Source of the DNA: Melastoma dodecandrum
Taxonomy: Eukaryota; Streptophyta; Magnoliopsida; Myrtales; Melastomataceae
Assembly: GCA_029817715.1 (NCBI GenBank)
Contig: JARUPY010000599.1
Coordinates: forward strand, 53,763 to 117,762
Direction: 5' to 3'
Length of the DNA stretch: 64,000 nt
Positions 8,824-18,352 of this stretch are shown here, in pieces. Within the stretch, counting starts at the first letter, position 1. Every line of letters starts with the position of its first letter. The notes under the pieces are model-generated. The model made no database searches. It saw nothing but the letters and a program-made list of their open reading frames with translations, and was not told the DNA's origin. A program made the translations under genes and the position numbers.

Positions 8824-11115
8824 GTGCGATTCACCGATGGCTTCTGGTTGACCCGGCCCGGGGTGCAGGCGTATTTCGCTCGGGAGGCATATGACCTCGC
8901 GGCCACCGACGACGCGCTCGTCGTCACCGCTCCGACGAAGGAGATCACCGGCCGGGGCGACACCCTGAACCTGCCGGTGCTGACCGTCACCGTCGCCCCG
9001 CACCTGCCGGGCGTCGTGCGGGTCCGCATCGAGCACCACACCGGCGGAGGCGAGCCGCTGCGGTTCGCGACCGCCGAGCCGAGCGGCGGGACGGTCGCCG
9101 TGGACGGCAGCGGCGCGGGGGTCGTGTCGAGCGGCGACCTCACGGCCCGCGTGACCCCGGGTGCTCCCTGGAACCTCGAGTTCGCCGCCGGCGACCGGAC
9201 GCTCACGCGCAGCGGGCACCGGTCCGAGGCCTGGATCCGACTGGCGCCGGGCGCCGAGGTCGACGCGCCCCCGGTCGGCCTGCCGCTCGGCGGCAGCTAC
9301 GTCCACGAGCAGCTCGAGCTCGGCATCGGCACGCACGTCTACGGGCTCGGCGAGCGCTTCGGACCGCTGGTGAAGAACGGCCAGACGGTGGAGATCTGGA
9401 ACGCCGACGGCGGCACCTCGAGCGAGCAGGCCTACAAGAGCATCCCGTTCCTGCTGACGGATGCCGGTTACGGCATATTCGTCAACGAGCCGGGCCACGT
9501 CTCGTTCGAGGTCGGCTCGGAGTCGGTCCAGCGGGTGCAGTTCTCGGTCGAGGGCGAGTCCCTGGAGTACTTCGTGATCGCCGGCGAGACGCCCGCGGCG
9601 ATCCTCGAGCGCTACACGGCGCTGACCGGCCGGCCCGCCGACGTCCCGGCCTGGAGCTACGGCACCTGGCTGTCGACGAGCTTCACGACCGACTACGACG
9701 AGCCCACCGTCACGTCGTTCCTCGACGGGATGCGCGACCGGGACCTGCCGCTCTCCGTGTTCCATTTCGACTGCTCGTGGATGCGCGAGTTCCAGTGGAC
9801 GGACTTCGTCTGGGACGAGCGGGTCTTCCCGGACCCGGACGGGATGCTCCAGCGGCTGCACGACCGCGGGCTCAGGGTGTCGGTCTGGATCAACTCCTAC
9901 ATCGCGCAGAAGTCGCCCCTGTTCGCCGAGGCCGCCGCCGCGGGGCACCTCCTCCGGCGCCCGGACGGGTCCGTCTGGCAGTGGGACCTCTGGCAGGCCG
10001 GCATGGGCGTCGTCGACTTCACGAGCGACGCCGCCGTCGCCTGGTTCCAGGACAAGCTGCGCGTGCTGCTCCGGCAGGGCGTCGACGCGATCAAGACCGA
10101 CTTCGGGGAACGGATCCCGCTCGACGTCGTCTATGCGGACGGCTCGGACCCGCGCCGGATGCACAACCTCTACACGGAGCGGTACAACGCGGCCGTGCAC
10201 GCGGTGCTCGAGGAGGAGCGGCCCGGTGAGGCAGTGCTGTTCGCGCGGTCGGCGACCGCGGGCGGCCAGCAGCACCCGGTGCACTGGGGCGGGGACTCGA
10301 CGTCGACCTACGCCTCCATGGCGGAGACCCTCCGCGGCGGCCTCTCGCTCGCGCTGTCCGGGTTCGGGTTCTGGAGCCACGACATCGGCGGCTTCGAGGG
10401 CACGCCCGACGCCGGCGTCTTCAAGCGGTGGATCGCCTTCGGGTTCCTGTCGAGCCACAGCCGGTTCCACGGCTCGGACTCGTACCGCGTGCCGTGGCTG
10501 TTCGACGACGGCCGCGAGTCCGCGCCGGACTCGGCGGTGAACGTGACCCGGCGGTTCGCGACCCTGAAGAACCGGCTCGCGCCGTACCTGATCGCCGCGG
10601 GGCACGAGGCGGCTGCGACCGGCATGCCGGTGATGCGCCCCATGGTGCTCGCGTTCCCGGAGGACCCGCACACCGCGACGCTCGACCGGCAGTACCTGCT
10701 GGGCCCCGACCTGCTCGTCGCACCCGTGTTCACCGAGGCCGGGGACGTGTCGTTCTACCTCCCGGCCGGCACCTGGACCCACCTCCTCACCGGGGAGCGG
10801 GTCGACGGCCCGATCTGGAGGCACGAGGTACACGGCTTCGACTCGATCCCGCTCTACGTGCGCCCCGGAGCCGTGCTGCCGCTCGGCGCCCGCGAGGACC
10901 GCCCGGACACGGACCACCTCGACGGCCTGACCCTCCACGCGTTCCCGGCCGAGCCCGGCCGCTCGCGCGTCGAGGTCGACGGCGCGGGGTTCGAGATCGA
11001 GGTCACGGCCGAGACGGTGCGCGCGACGGGTCCGGCCGGCACCTGGCGCCTCCGCGTCGGGGACACGACCGTGCCGTCGGCGGGCGGTGTCGCGGAGGTC
11101 TCGAGACGGCCGTAG
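8824..11115 (+). CDS. yicI: alpha-xylosidase, GH31 (YicI-like)
   Basis: A 763-residue cytosolic glycoside hydrolase that releases xylose from alpha-xylosides such as isoprimeverose from xyloglucan. The catalytic nucleophile is Asp426 in IKTDFGERIP, the motif diagnostic of YicI-type xylosidases rather than alpha-glucosidases. The acid/base is Asp491 in HWGGDSTSTY. An N-terminal beta-sandwich (GLGERFGPLVKNGQTVEIWN) precedes the barrel, and C-terminal beta domains follow (RPGAVLPLG). The GTG start at 8824 has AAGGAGG nine bases upstream. There is no signal peptide, so the substrate must be imported, fitting the divergent ABC transporter. Confidence 0.93.
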   Translation: MRFTDGFWLTRPGVQAYFAREAYDLAATDDALVVTAPTKEITGRGDTLNLPVLTVTVAPHLPGVVRVRIEHHTGGGEPLRFATAEPSGGTVAVDGSGAGVVSSGDLTARVTPGAPWNLEFAAGDRTLTRSGHRSEAWIRLAPGAEVDAPPVGLPLGGSYVHEQLELGIGTHVYGLGERFGPLVKNGQTVEIWNADGGTSSEQAYKSIPFLLTDAGYGIFVNEPGHVSFEVGSESVQRVQFSVEGESLEYFVIAGETPAAILERYTALTGRPADVPAWSYGTWLSTSFTTDYDEPTVTSFLDGMRDRDLPLSVFHFDCSWMREFQWTDFVWDERVFPDPDGMLQRLHDRGLRVSVWINSYIAQKSPLFAEAAAAGHLLRRPDGSVWQWDLWQAGMGVVDFTSDAAVAWFQDKLRVLLRQGVDAIKTDFGERIPLDVVYADGSDPRRMHNLYTERYNAAVHAVLEEERPGEAVLFARSATAGGQQHPVHWGGDSTSTYASMAETLRGGLSLALSGFGFWSHDIGGFEGTPDAGVFKRWIAFGFLSSHSRFHGSDSYRVPWLFDDGRESAPDSAVNVTRRFATLKNRLAPYLIAAGHEAAATGMPVMRPMVLAFPEDPHTATLDRQYLLGPDLLVAPVFTEAGDVSFYLPAGTWTHLLTGERVDGPIWRHEVHGFDSIPLYVRPGAVLPLGAREDRPDTDHLDGLTLHAFPAEPGRSRVEVDGAGFEIEVTAETVRATGPAGTWRLRVGDTTVPSAGGVAEVSRRP

Positions 11116-11146
11116 CCGGCCTCCTCGACCAGCGGGGCGGCCGCGC

Positions 11147-12053
11147 TCAGACCGCGGCGATCGTCCAGGTCAGCGTGTGCTGCTCCCCCGGCTCCAGCAC
11201 GACGAGGTCCGTGCCGGAGTTGAACGCGTCGGGCGGGCACGTCATCGGCTCGACGGCGAGCCCGGCGCGGTGGTGCTCCGGCTCCGGCCGGTCGCCCGTG
11301 TGCACCTGCACCCATGGTGCCGCCTCGTCCCAGCGCAGCTCCACCCCGTGTCCGTCGACCGCGAGCACGCGGGCGCGGTGCGCCGCGAGCGCCGTGAACG
11401 CGTGGTCGATGAACACGTCGCCGATCGCGCGGGCGGCAGCGAAGTCGAACGGTCCGCCCGGGACCGACGAGCGCCCCTCCGGGATCAGGCGCACCGGGTC
11501 GACGTCGAGCACCTCGTCGGCCGCGAGCTCCAGCGTCCAGTCGTCGACGCGCCCCGGTCCGCCGACGAGGTAGGGGTGGCCGGAGGCGCCGTACGGGGCG
11601 CGCGCGGCGCCGGTGTTCGTGGTCGTGATCCGGGTCGCGAGCCCGTCGTCGCCGAGGCGGTGCTCCACCTCGACGCGGAGCGGGTGCGGGTAGCCGGCCT
11701 GCGCGACGACCTCCGTCTCGAGCGTCACGGAGGCCGGCCGTGCGGGCGACGACGCGGAAGTCGTTCCAGCACACGAGCCCGTGCAGCGCGTGGCCGCGGT
11801 CGGGCTCCGTCAGCGGCAGCTGCTGCGTCGCGCCCTCGAACGCGTAGCGCCCGTCGACCACGCGGTTCGGCCACGGCGCGAGCATCACGCCGCGGTACAG
11901 GGGCCGCACCTGGTCCTCGGCGAACGGCACCACGAGGTCGCGGCCGTCGTGGGTGAGGGCCCGGAGGGTCGCGCCGACGGAGGCGATCTCGGCGGCGTAC
12001 CCGCCGTGCCGGAGCGGGATGCGGGGGCCGCTGATCGGCAGGGCGCCGCTCAT
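11147..12053 (-). pseudogene. aldose 1-epimerase (GalM-like), one frameshift
   Basis: A mutarotase-family enzyme interconverting alpha and beta anomers of aldoses. The N-terminal part from ATG 12053 contains VMLAPWPNRVVDGRYAFEG and HALHGLVCWNDF, the family's substrate loop and catalytic His region. A single-base indel near 11730 moves the frame, and the remainder (RVEVEHRLGDDGLATRI, YGASGHPYL, LAVEPMTCPPDAFNSG) follows to 11147. Both halves together give about 300 residues, normal for GalM. The start overlaps the stop of the upstream alditol oxidase (ATGA), so the two are co-transcribed. Confidence 0.87.
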
Positions 12054-13316
12054 GCGCCGAGCAGCGCCGCGGTGTGCGGGCCCCGGAACTTGCCGTCCGG
12101 ATCGCTGCGGGCGACGAGCGCGCGGAACTCGTCGAACCTGGGGTAGCGGGATGCGACGACCGGTTTCGGCATGGTGTTCACCTTGCCCCAGTGCGGCCGG
12201 GGCGCGAAGGGCTCGAGCGCCTCCTCGATCCTCGGGGTGAGGCCGCACGACCGCGTCGGGCTCGTTCCGCCACGTGAAGTGGATCGCGAGCGAGTCGCGC
12301 TCGTACGCGGTGCTGAGCCACAGCCCGTCCGCGGCGATCGTGCGCAGCTCGGTGATCAGGAGGTGCGCCGCGATGTCGTCGGCGAGCGCCCGGACCGCGG
12401 TGAGCGCGCCGACGGCGTCGGCGCGGGCGACGAAGTACTCCGTCTGGATCTCGTCGCCGTTGCTCGGGGTCGAGTCGATACGGAAGTGCGGCAGGTGCGC
12501 GGACCACGGCCCGGCGACGCCCTGGCGCGTCGTGTTGTCGTCCTCCGACTCCAGGATCTGCGCGTCCGGGCCCGCGTTGCGCACGGCGCCGCCCACCGCC
12601 TCCGGCACCCGCTCGTCGGCCGCCCCCAGCCGGCGCTTCACCCAGACCTGGCCGATCGGGTCGGTCGCCCAGTCGGTGAAGACGCTCACGCTGTACCCGG
12701 CACCGGTGACCCGGTCGACGTCGGCGAGCAGCGTCGCCCACGGGAGCCCGCGGTAGACGTCCTGCCGCACGAGGTAGGAGGGCTCGATCGCGAGCTCGAC
12801 CCGCACCACCACGCCGAGCAGGCCGAGCGCGACGACCGAGCCCGGGAAGTCCGCGTCGCCCTGCCGCACCCAGCGCAGGGCGCCGTCCGGCCCCACGATC
12901 TGCAGCCCGCGGACCGCGGTCGAGAGGTTGCCGTTGCCGTCGCCGGAGCCGTGCGTCGCCGTCGCGATCGCCCCGCCGACCGAGATGTGCGGCAGCGAGC
13001 CCATGTTGTGCAGCGCCCAGCCCGCCTCGGTCAGGAAGGTCGCGACGGCCGCGTACCGGGTGCCCGAGCCGACCGACACGACGCGGCGCTCCAGGTCGAG
13101 CTCGAAGTCCGGCGCGATCCCCGTGGTCGTGACGAGCACGCCGGTGGTGTCCGCGAGGTCGTTGAACGAGTGCCGGGTGCCGAGCGCCCGGATGCGCGGC
13201 GTCGCGGCGACCAGCCGCTGCACGCCCTCCACGGTGTCCGGCGCCTCCACGGACACCGCCCCGTACTCGATCGTCCCCGACCAGTTCCGCACGCGAACCT
13301 CCTCGTTCACGGCCAT
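12050..13316 (-). pseudogene. alditol (xylitol) oxidase, FAD-linked, one frameshift
   Basis: A vanillyl-alcohol-oxidase-family flavoprotein resembling Streptomyces AldO, which oxidises xylitol or sorbitol at C1 with oxygen to give an aldose and peroxide. The N-terminal RALGTRHSFNDLADT carries the histidine that covalently binds FAD in AldO. The FAD domain continues with LPHISVGGAIATATHGSG, and the alditol-binding domain includes ADGLWLSTAYERDSLAIHFT. A one-base loss near 12238 breaks the frame; the last 60 or so residues resume in another frame and end LLGA at 12050. The total is about 421 residues, close to AldO (about 418). GalM follows with a 4-bp overlap. Confidence 0.85.
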
Positions 13317-13333
13317 CCTGCCGCATCGACGGC

Positions 13334-13356
13334 AATTGTCGTCAAGGGCAACAATT
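13334..13356. promoter_or_regulatory. ROK-type operator candidate between alditol oxidase and ALDH genes
   Basis: The arms AATTGTCG and CAACAATT flank a 7-base spacer TCAAGGG. The site lies in the divergent gap and could control both directions. The same TTGnnG-N7-CAACAA arrangement occurs at 16371, 20176, 27515 and 30769. Confidence 0.5.
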
Positions 13357-13427
13357 CGGACCCGACTCGCCTGGGCGGCGGTGCGACGAGGAGGGTTAGC
13401 GTTGCCCCGGCGACGGAGGGGAACACG

Positions 13428-15152
13428 ATGGCTGTGGGCACCGCAGAGGTCTCGGACGTGGTCGACGAGGCCCGGCTCGACGCCGTGGTCGCCGAGCTCG
13501 ACGCCGGCGCGGCGCGCTGGGCCGTGATGTCGCTGCTGGACCGCGCGGCGCTCCTCCGGCGGACGCACGCGACCGTTCATCGGACGCCGCGGCGGACTGG
13601 GCGGGACACCGCGGCGCGCATCAAGGGCGTGGCGGGAGGACCGTTCGTCGGGGAGGAGTGGCTCTCCGGTCCGTACGCCGTGCTGACGGCGCTCGCGCGG
13701 CTCACGAGCACGCTCGAGACGCTCGCCGAGGGCCACAGCCCGCTCCGCGGGCTCGCTTTCCACGCCGCGCCGGGCGGGCGACGCGTCGTCGACGTGATGC
13801 CGCTCGACGGCACCGAGTCGCTCCTCTTGAACGGGTTCCGCGCCGAGGTGTGGTCCCCGCCGGGCACGACCGACCAGCGCGCGATGCTCACCGCGGGCCT
13901 CGGCGCGCTGCGGGTCGGCGAGTCGGGCGGCGTCGGGCTCGTGCTCGGCGCGGGGAACATCACATCCATCCCGCCGCTCGACGTGCTGTACGGCCTCGTC
14001 GCCGAGAACCGCGCCGCGGTCCTCAAGCTGAACCCGGTGCTCGCCGACCTCGAGGCGCCGTTCACCTCGGCGCTGCGCCCGCTCGTCGACGCGGGGCTGC
14101 TCCGCATCGTGCAGGGCGGCGCCGCGGTCGGCGGGCCCCTCGCGCACGCGCCCGCGGTCCGCCACGTGCACATCACCGGGAGCGTCGTGAGCCACGACGC
14201 GATCGTGTGGGGCACCGGACCGGAGGGGGCGCGGCGCCGCGCGGCCGGGACGCCCCTGCTCGGCAAGCCGATCACCAGCGAGCTCGGCGGCGCGTCGCCG
14301 ATCATCGTCGTGCCCGGCCGGTGGTCGTCGGCGGAGCTGGCGTTCCAGGCCGAGCACGTGGCGACCATGCGCCTCCACAACGGCGGCTACAACTGCATCG
14401 CAGGCCAGGTGCTGATCGTGTCGTCGGACTGGCCGCAGCGGGAGGCGTTCCTCGACGCCCTCCGGCGCGTGCTCGCCGACGTGCCCTCGCGCCCGGCGTG
14501 GTACCCCGGCAGCGACGCCCGCTGCGCGACCGCGCTCGAGACCTACCCGGCTGCCGAGCACCTCGGCCCGGAGGGCGGCCGCCTGCTCGTCGACGTCGGC
14601 GCGGACCCGGGAGCGATGGGCACGACCGAGTGGTTCGCCCCCGTGCTCGGGGTCGTGGACGTGCCCGGCACGGGGCAGGCCTTCCTCGACGAGGCGGTCC
14701 GGATCGCGAACGACGACCTGGTCGGCACGCTCGGCGCGAACGTGCTGATCCGGCCGGAGGACCGCCGGGCGCTCGGCCCGGGGTTCGGCGCCGCGATCGC
14801 CGCCCTGGAGTACGGGACGATCGCGATCAACGCGTGGACGGGGCTGGGCTTCCTGCTCGCCGCGACGCCGTGGGGCGCGTTCCCCGGCGGCACGCTCGCG
14901 GACGCGGGCAGCGGCATCGGCGTCGTGCACAACGCGCTGCTGATCGACGGCGCGGAGCGGACGGTCCTCCACGGGCCCTTCCGCCCGTTCCCCGCCTCCG
15001 TGCTGGCCGGCGAGCGCGCGCTGTCCCCGCGTCCCCCGTGGTTCGTGACGTCGCGGACCGCCGCGTCGACCGGCCGCCGGCTCACGGCGTTCGCAGGCGG
15101 GCACGCGCCGTGGCAGCTCCCCGCGGCCCTCGCCGCCGCGTTCCGCGGGTAG
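13428..15152 (+). CDS. aldehyde dehydrogenase-superfamily protein (long form)
   Basis: A 574-residue protein from ATG 13428 with GGAGGGG upstream. It has the ALDH fold: nucleotide-binding GVGLVLGAGNITSIPPLDV, general-base glutamate region SELGGASPIIV, catalytic cysteine in NGGYNCIAGQ and a C-terminal ALEYGTIAINAW segment. It is 70-80 residues longer than classical ALDHs, and the cysteine context differs from the usual GQxC. About 15 codons near 13575-13620 look out of frame: HRTPRRTGRD replaces what the adjacent frame reads as SSDAAADWAG. That indicates two compensating indels. Divergent from alditol oxidase, it could oxidise the aldehyde product, but that is inference. Confidence 0.8.
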   Translation: MAVGTAEVSDVVDEARLDAVVAELDAGAARWAVMSLLDRAALLRRTHATVHRTPRRTGRDTAARIKGVAGGPFVGEEWLSGPYAVLTALARLTSTLETLAEGHSPLRGLAFHAAPGGRRVVDVMPLDGTESLLLNGFRAEVWSPPGTTDQRAMLTAGLGALRVGESGGVGLVLGAGNITSIPPLDVLYGLVAENRAAVLKLNPVLADLEAPFTSALRPLVDAGLLRIVQGGAAVGGPLAHAPAVRHVHITGSVVSHDAIVWGTGPEGARRRAAGTPLLGKPITSELGGASPIIVVPGRWSSAELAFQAEHVATMRLHNGGYNCIAGQVLIVSSDWPQREAFLDALRRVLADVPSRPAWYPGSDARCATALETYPAAEHLGPEGGRLLVDVGADPGAMGTTEWFAPVLGVVDVPGTGQAFLDEAVRIANDDLVGTLGANVLIRPEDRRALGPGFGAAIAALEYGTIAINAWTGLGFLLAATPWGAFPGGTLADAGSGIGVVHNALLIDGAERTVLHGPFRPFPASVLAGERALSPRPPWFVTSRTAASTGRRLTAFAGGHAPWQLPAALAAAFRG

Positions 15153-15168
15153 CGCCGGGCGCCGCACC

Positions 15169-16360
15169 TCACACGGGCTGGTAGGCCGCCGGGTCGGTCA
15201 GGAGGGGGACGAACGCCAGCTCGGCGGCGCCGATCAGCATGATGCGGGAACCGAGCTCGCTGCGGCGGATCTCGACGCGCTCGCCGATGCCGGGCAGCGC
15301 GCGGTCGGCGACGAGCGAGTCGAGCCGCTGCGCCGCGACGGCGGCGAGCGCCGACAGGAACCCGCCCAGGATCACCCGCGCCGGGTTCAGCACCGTGACC
15401 GCGTTCGCGATCGCGGTCGCCAGCACATCGATCTGCGCCGCGACCGCGGCGGCGACGACGGGGTCCGTGGAGGCGATCAGCGCGGCTTCGAAGCGATCCG
15501 GCTCCGCGTCCTCCAGGTGCAGCGCCTCGAGCAGCGCGGCGCGGGAGACGGAGGACTCGAACGTCCCCCGCACCCCGAGCGTGTCCGGCGTGCGCGAGAG
15601 CCCCATGATCAGGTGCCCGAACTCCCCCGCGTGGCCGGTCGCGCCGAGGAGCGGCACCCCGCCGGCGACGATGCCGCCGCCGATGCCGCTCGCGCCGCCG
15701 TTCAGGTAGACGAGGTCGGTCACGCCGCGGCCCGCGCCGAAGAGCGCCTCGGCGCGCGCGCCGAGCGTCGCGTCGTTGCCCGCCGCGACCGGGAGGTGCA
15801 GCACCTCCGCGAACCGGGCCGCGATCGGCACGTCCCGCCAGCCGAGGTGCGGCGCGAGGCGCACGACCCCCTCCGCCGTGCTCACGACCCCGGGCACCGC
15901 GAGGCCGGCACCGATCGGCCGGCGGGAGGGCTCGCGCTCGAGGAGGCGCCGGAGCGCGGCATCGGCGGCGGTGACCGCCTCGTCGACGGACGGTGCGGCA
16001 CCGAACGGCGCCCGCTCGACCGCGATCACCTCGCCGCCCAGGCGTACGAGCGCCACCGTGACCGCGTCCACCTCGGGGTTGATCGCGATCGCGACGGGCC
16101 GCTCCCCCGCGCTGGACGACCGGGCTCGGCCTGCCGACCTGACCGGCGGCGGCCGGCTCGTCCTCGACGACGAGCCCGCGCGCGGCGAGGTCCGCCACGA
16201 GCGCGCCGACGGTCGACCGGTTCAGCCCGCTGACCCGGGTGAGCTCGCTCCGGGTCGCGGGCGCGGCGTGCACCCGCTGCAGCACCAGCGCGAGGTTCCG
16301 CCGCCGCTCGGCACCGCCGGCGCGGCCGCCCGCGTCGGTGGTCAGCACGGTCGCCAGCAT
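15169..16360 (-). pseudogene. ROK family transcriptional regulator (XylR-like), frameshifted
   Basis: An N-terminal winged helix (ALVLQRVHAAPATRSELTRV, SGLNRSTVGALVADL, ending GQVGRPSPVV) identifies a ROK repressor rather than a sugar kinase. After a frame break near 16110, the ROK sensor domain follows from IAINPEVDAVTVALVR-like sequence through VAAGNDATLGARAEALFGAG and GGASGIGGGIVAGG to the end at 15169. The total is about 396 residues, standard for XylR/NagC-type regulators. The ATG at 16360 is chosen because it precedes the first helix. The position next to alditol oxidase/ALDH and 14 kb from xylAB makes a xylose or xylitol sensor plausible. Confidence 0.85.
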
Positions 16361-16370
16361 AGGAGCCGGG

Positions 16371-16389
16371 TCGTGGCGCGCCGCAACAA
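16371..16389. promoter_or_regulatory. possible autoregulatory site upstream of ROK gene
   Basis: TCGTGG, seven bases, then CAACAA (followed by AAT), just 11 bp upstream of the ROK start. Only the CAACAA half matches the shared pattern well; the left half matches TTGTTG at four of six bases. Confidence 0.35.
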
Positions 16390-16413
16390 AATCCCGGCTC
16401 ACGTCCGGGCACG

Positions 16414-17781
16414 TCAAGCGTCGACCGGGGACCTCCGGTAGGACGCGCCGGGGTGGGAGGCGGGGAGGTGCGGGGTGCCGAACAGGCGCTCGCGCAGCGT
16501 CTCCCCGGGCACGCCGGGCTCGGCGACCAGGCCGCGCCGGCGCATCTCCGGCAGCACCAGGTCGACGAAGTCGTCGAAGGTGCCGGTCGGGTCGGGCTGC
16601 ACGAGGAAGCCGTCCGCGCCGGTCTCCGCGAGGAACGCCTCCGCCTGGTCGACGACCTGCACCGGGTCGCCGACGAACGGCGCCCCCATCACGGAGTTCC
16701 GCTGGAACTCCTCGAGGATCTGCCGCACGGTGAGGGCGGGCGCACCGTTCGCCCCGGAGAACCGCTCGACGTTCGTGCGTCCGGTCTCGGTCCTCGTCGA
16801 CTGCAGCGGCTCGTCGAGCGGCATCGACATCAGGTCGAGCCCGGTGAAGAACGCGTACGCGGCGGCCGCGTCCTCCAGCGTCCAGAAGGAGGACTGCGCG
16901 GCGCGCTTCGCCTGCGCCTCCGCCTCCGTCGGCGCGACGACGAAGGTGCCGGCCGAGAGGAAGACGACCGAGTCGCTCCCCCGCCCGTTCGCCTCCAGCA
17001 GTCCGCGGACCGACGCGATCTGCGCGGCCGTCGCCGCGGGCTCGCTTGCGAGGAACACGGCCTCGGCGTAGTCCGCCGCGAAGCCGCGACCGGAGGAGGA
17101 CGCGCCGGCCTGGAACAGCAGCGGCGTCCGCTGCGGCGACGGCGGCACCGTCAGCACGCCGCGGGCGCCGTGCCAGCGGCCGTGGGTGTCGATCTCGTGC
17201 ACCTTGGCCGCGTCGGCGTAGATGCCGGAGGCGCGGTCCTCGACGAGCGCGTCGTCCTCCCAGCAGCCCTCCCACAGCTCCATCGCGAGCCGGAGGTGCT
17301 CCTCCGCACGGGCGTACCGCTCGTCGTGCGGCACCATCGGCTCGTCGAAGAGCAGCGCGGACGCGTTCTGACCCGCGCCGGTCACGACGTTCCAGCCGAG
17401 CCGGCCGCCGGTGAGGTGGTCGAGCGTCGCGAAGCGGCGGGCGACGATCTGCGGCTTCTCGATCGTCGTGGACACCGTGGCGACGAGGCCGAGGCGCTCG
17501 GTCGCGAGCGCGAGCGCCGACAGCAGCACCACGGGGTCGGCCTTCGGGAACTGGATCGCCCGCTCGATCGCGCGGGGCACGACGTGCTCCTGCACGACCG
17601 GGTACGCGTAGTCGTCGGCGAGGAAGAGGAAGTCGACCCCGGCCTCGTCGAGCCGCTTCGCCATCCGCACCCAGTACGCGAGGTCGAGGAAGCCCGTCGA
17701 CGTGTTCCCGGGCAGCCGCCACTGCCCCATGGTCGTCATCGCCTGGAACATGCCGATGCGGATGGGCTTGGGAGCGGTCAT
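16414..17781 (-). CDS. FMN-dependent monooxygenase, NtaA/SnaA/DszA family
   Basis: A 455-residue bacterial-luciferase-like flavin monooxygenase. It starts MTAPKPIRIGMFQAMTTMGQ and carries WNVVTGAGQNASALLF, the N-V-V-T signature of the NtaA/DmoA/SnaA branch, and FQAGASSSGRGFAA, a typical flavin-phosphate-binding strand. Enzymes of this class oxidise amino-polycarboxylates, dialkyl sulfides, sulfones or heterocycles using reduced FMN from a partner reductase. Such a reductase is encoded immediately upstream with a 4-bp overlap (17778-17781). The substrate cannot be told; sulfur or nitrogen scavenging is common for this family. Confidence 0.9.
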   Translation of the reverse strand: MTAPKPIRIGMFQAMTTMGQWRLPGNTSTGFLDLAYWVRMAKRLDEAGVDFLFLADDYAYPVVQEHVVPRAIERAIQFPKADPVVLLSALALATERLGLVATVSTTIEKPQIVARRFATLDHLTGGRLGWNVVTGAGQNASALLFDEPMVPHDERYARAEEHLRLAMELWEGCWEDDALVEDRASGIYADAAKVHEIDTHGRWHGARGVLTVPPSPQRTPLLFQAGASSSGRGFAADYAEAVFLASEPAATAAQIASVRGLLEANGRGSDSVVFLSAGTFVVAPTEAEAQAKRAAQSSFWTLEDAAAAYAFFTGLDLMSMPLDEPLQSTRTETGRTNVERFSGANGAPALTVRQILEEFQRNSVMGAPFVGDPVQVVDQAEAFLAETGADGFLVQPDPTGTFDDFVDLVLPEMRRRGLVAEPGVPGETLRERLFGTPHLPASHPGASYRRSPVDA

Positions 17782-18290
17782 GCGGCGACCCCGTTCGGGC
17801 TCAGGCGGCGGAAGGTGGAGGCGTGGAAGACGAGCGGCTCGGCCGCGGGATCGGTCGCGATCGCGTGGACCCGCAGCAGCACGACCTCGTGGTCGCCGGC
17901 GGGCATGACGCCCTCGATCGAGCACTCGAGGTGCACGGGGGCGCCGTCGATCAGCAGCGCGCCGGTCGCGGTGCGCTCGGTCGAGATGCCGCTGAAGCGG
18001 TCGACGACCTTCGACGCGAGCTGCCGGGCCGCGGCCTCGTGGACCTCGCCGAGCACGGAGACGCCGAGCCGCGGCGCCTCCCGCAGCAGGGGCCAGGTCT
18101 CGCTCGTACGCTGCACGGCGAACAGCACGAGCGGCGGATCGGCCGAGATGCCGACCTGGAACGAGGACGCGACGAGCACGCGCGGCTCGCCGTCCACCTC
18201 CGCCGCGATCGCGGCGACGCCGGACGGGAACAGCGCGAAGGTCCGGCGCAGGACGTCGCGATCGGCGCCGATGTCGGTGAGCCCGGTCAT
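17778..18290 (-). CDS. flavin reductase (FMN reductase domain)
   Basis: A 170-residue flavin reductase that supplies reduced FMN to the monooxygenase encoded directly downstream. The split-barrel fold is seen in LRRTFALFPSGVAAIAAEVD, VASSFQVGISADPPLVLFAV, RLGVSVLGEVHEAAARQLA and the closing HLECSIEGVMPAGDHEVVLL, the standard order for the NtaB/HpaC family. The ATG at 18290 gives the usual length. The 4-bp overlap with the oxygenase implies translational coupling. A TGAACGGTTCA palindrome upstream and a TetR gene suggest repression. Confidence 0.92.
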   Translation of the reverse strand: MTGLTDIGADRDVLRRTFALFPSGVAAIAAEVDGEPRVLVASSFQVGISADPPLVLFAVQRTSETWPLLREAPRLGVSVLGEVHEAAARQLASKVVDRFSGISTERTATGALLIDGAPVHLECSIEGVMPAGDHEVVLLRVHAIATDPAAEPLVFHASTFRRLSPNGVAA

Positions 18291-18313
18291 CCGGCCCCTT
18301 CCACGGAGTGAAC

Positions 18314-18324
18314 TGAACGGTTCA
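18314..18324. promoter_or_regulatory. TetR-type operator candidate
   Basis: Near-perfect palindrome TGAACGGTTCA, 24 bp upstream of the flavin reductase start and 28 bp past the TetR stop. A TetR operator here would control the reductase-monooxygenase operon. Confidence 0.45.
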
Positions 18325-18352
18325 ACCGTAGGCGGTGGATGTTTCGACCGGG

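Noticed and set aside
10854..15167. A minus-strand open frame of about 1,437 codons, and similar long frames such as 34469-38887 (plus) and 35052-39035 (minus)
   Set aside because: These are antisense or out-of-frame shadows of real genes in very GC-rich DNA. Their translations are Arg/Ala/Gly-rich repeats with no domain, apart from stretches that coincide with known frameshifted genes.
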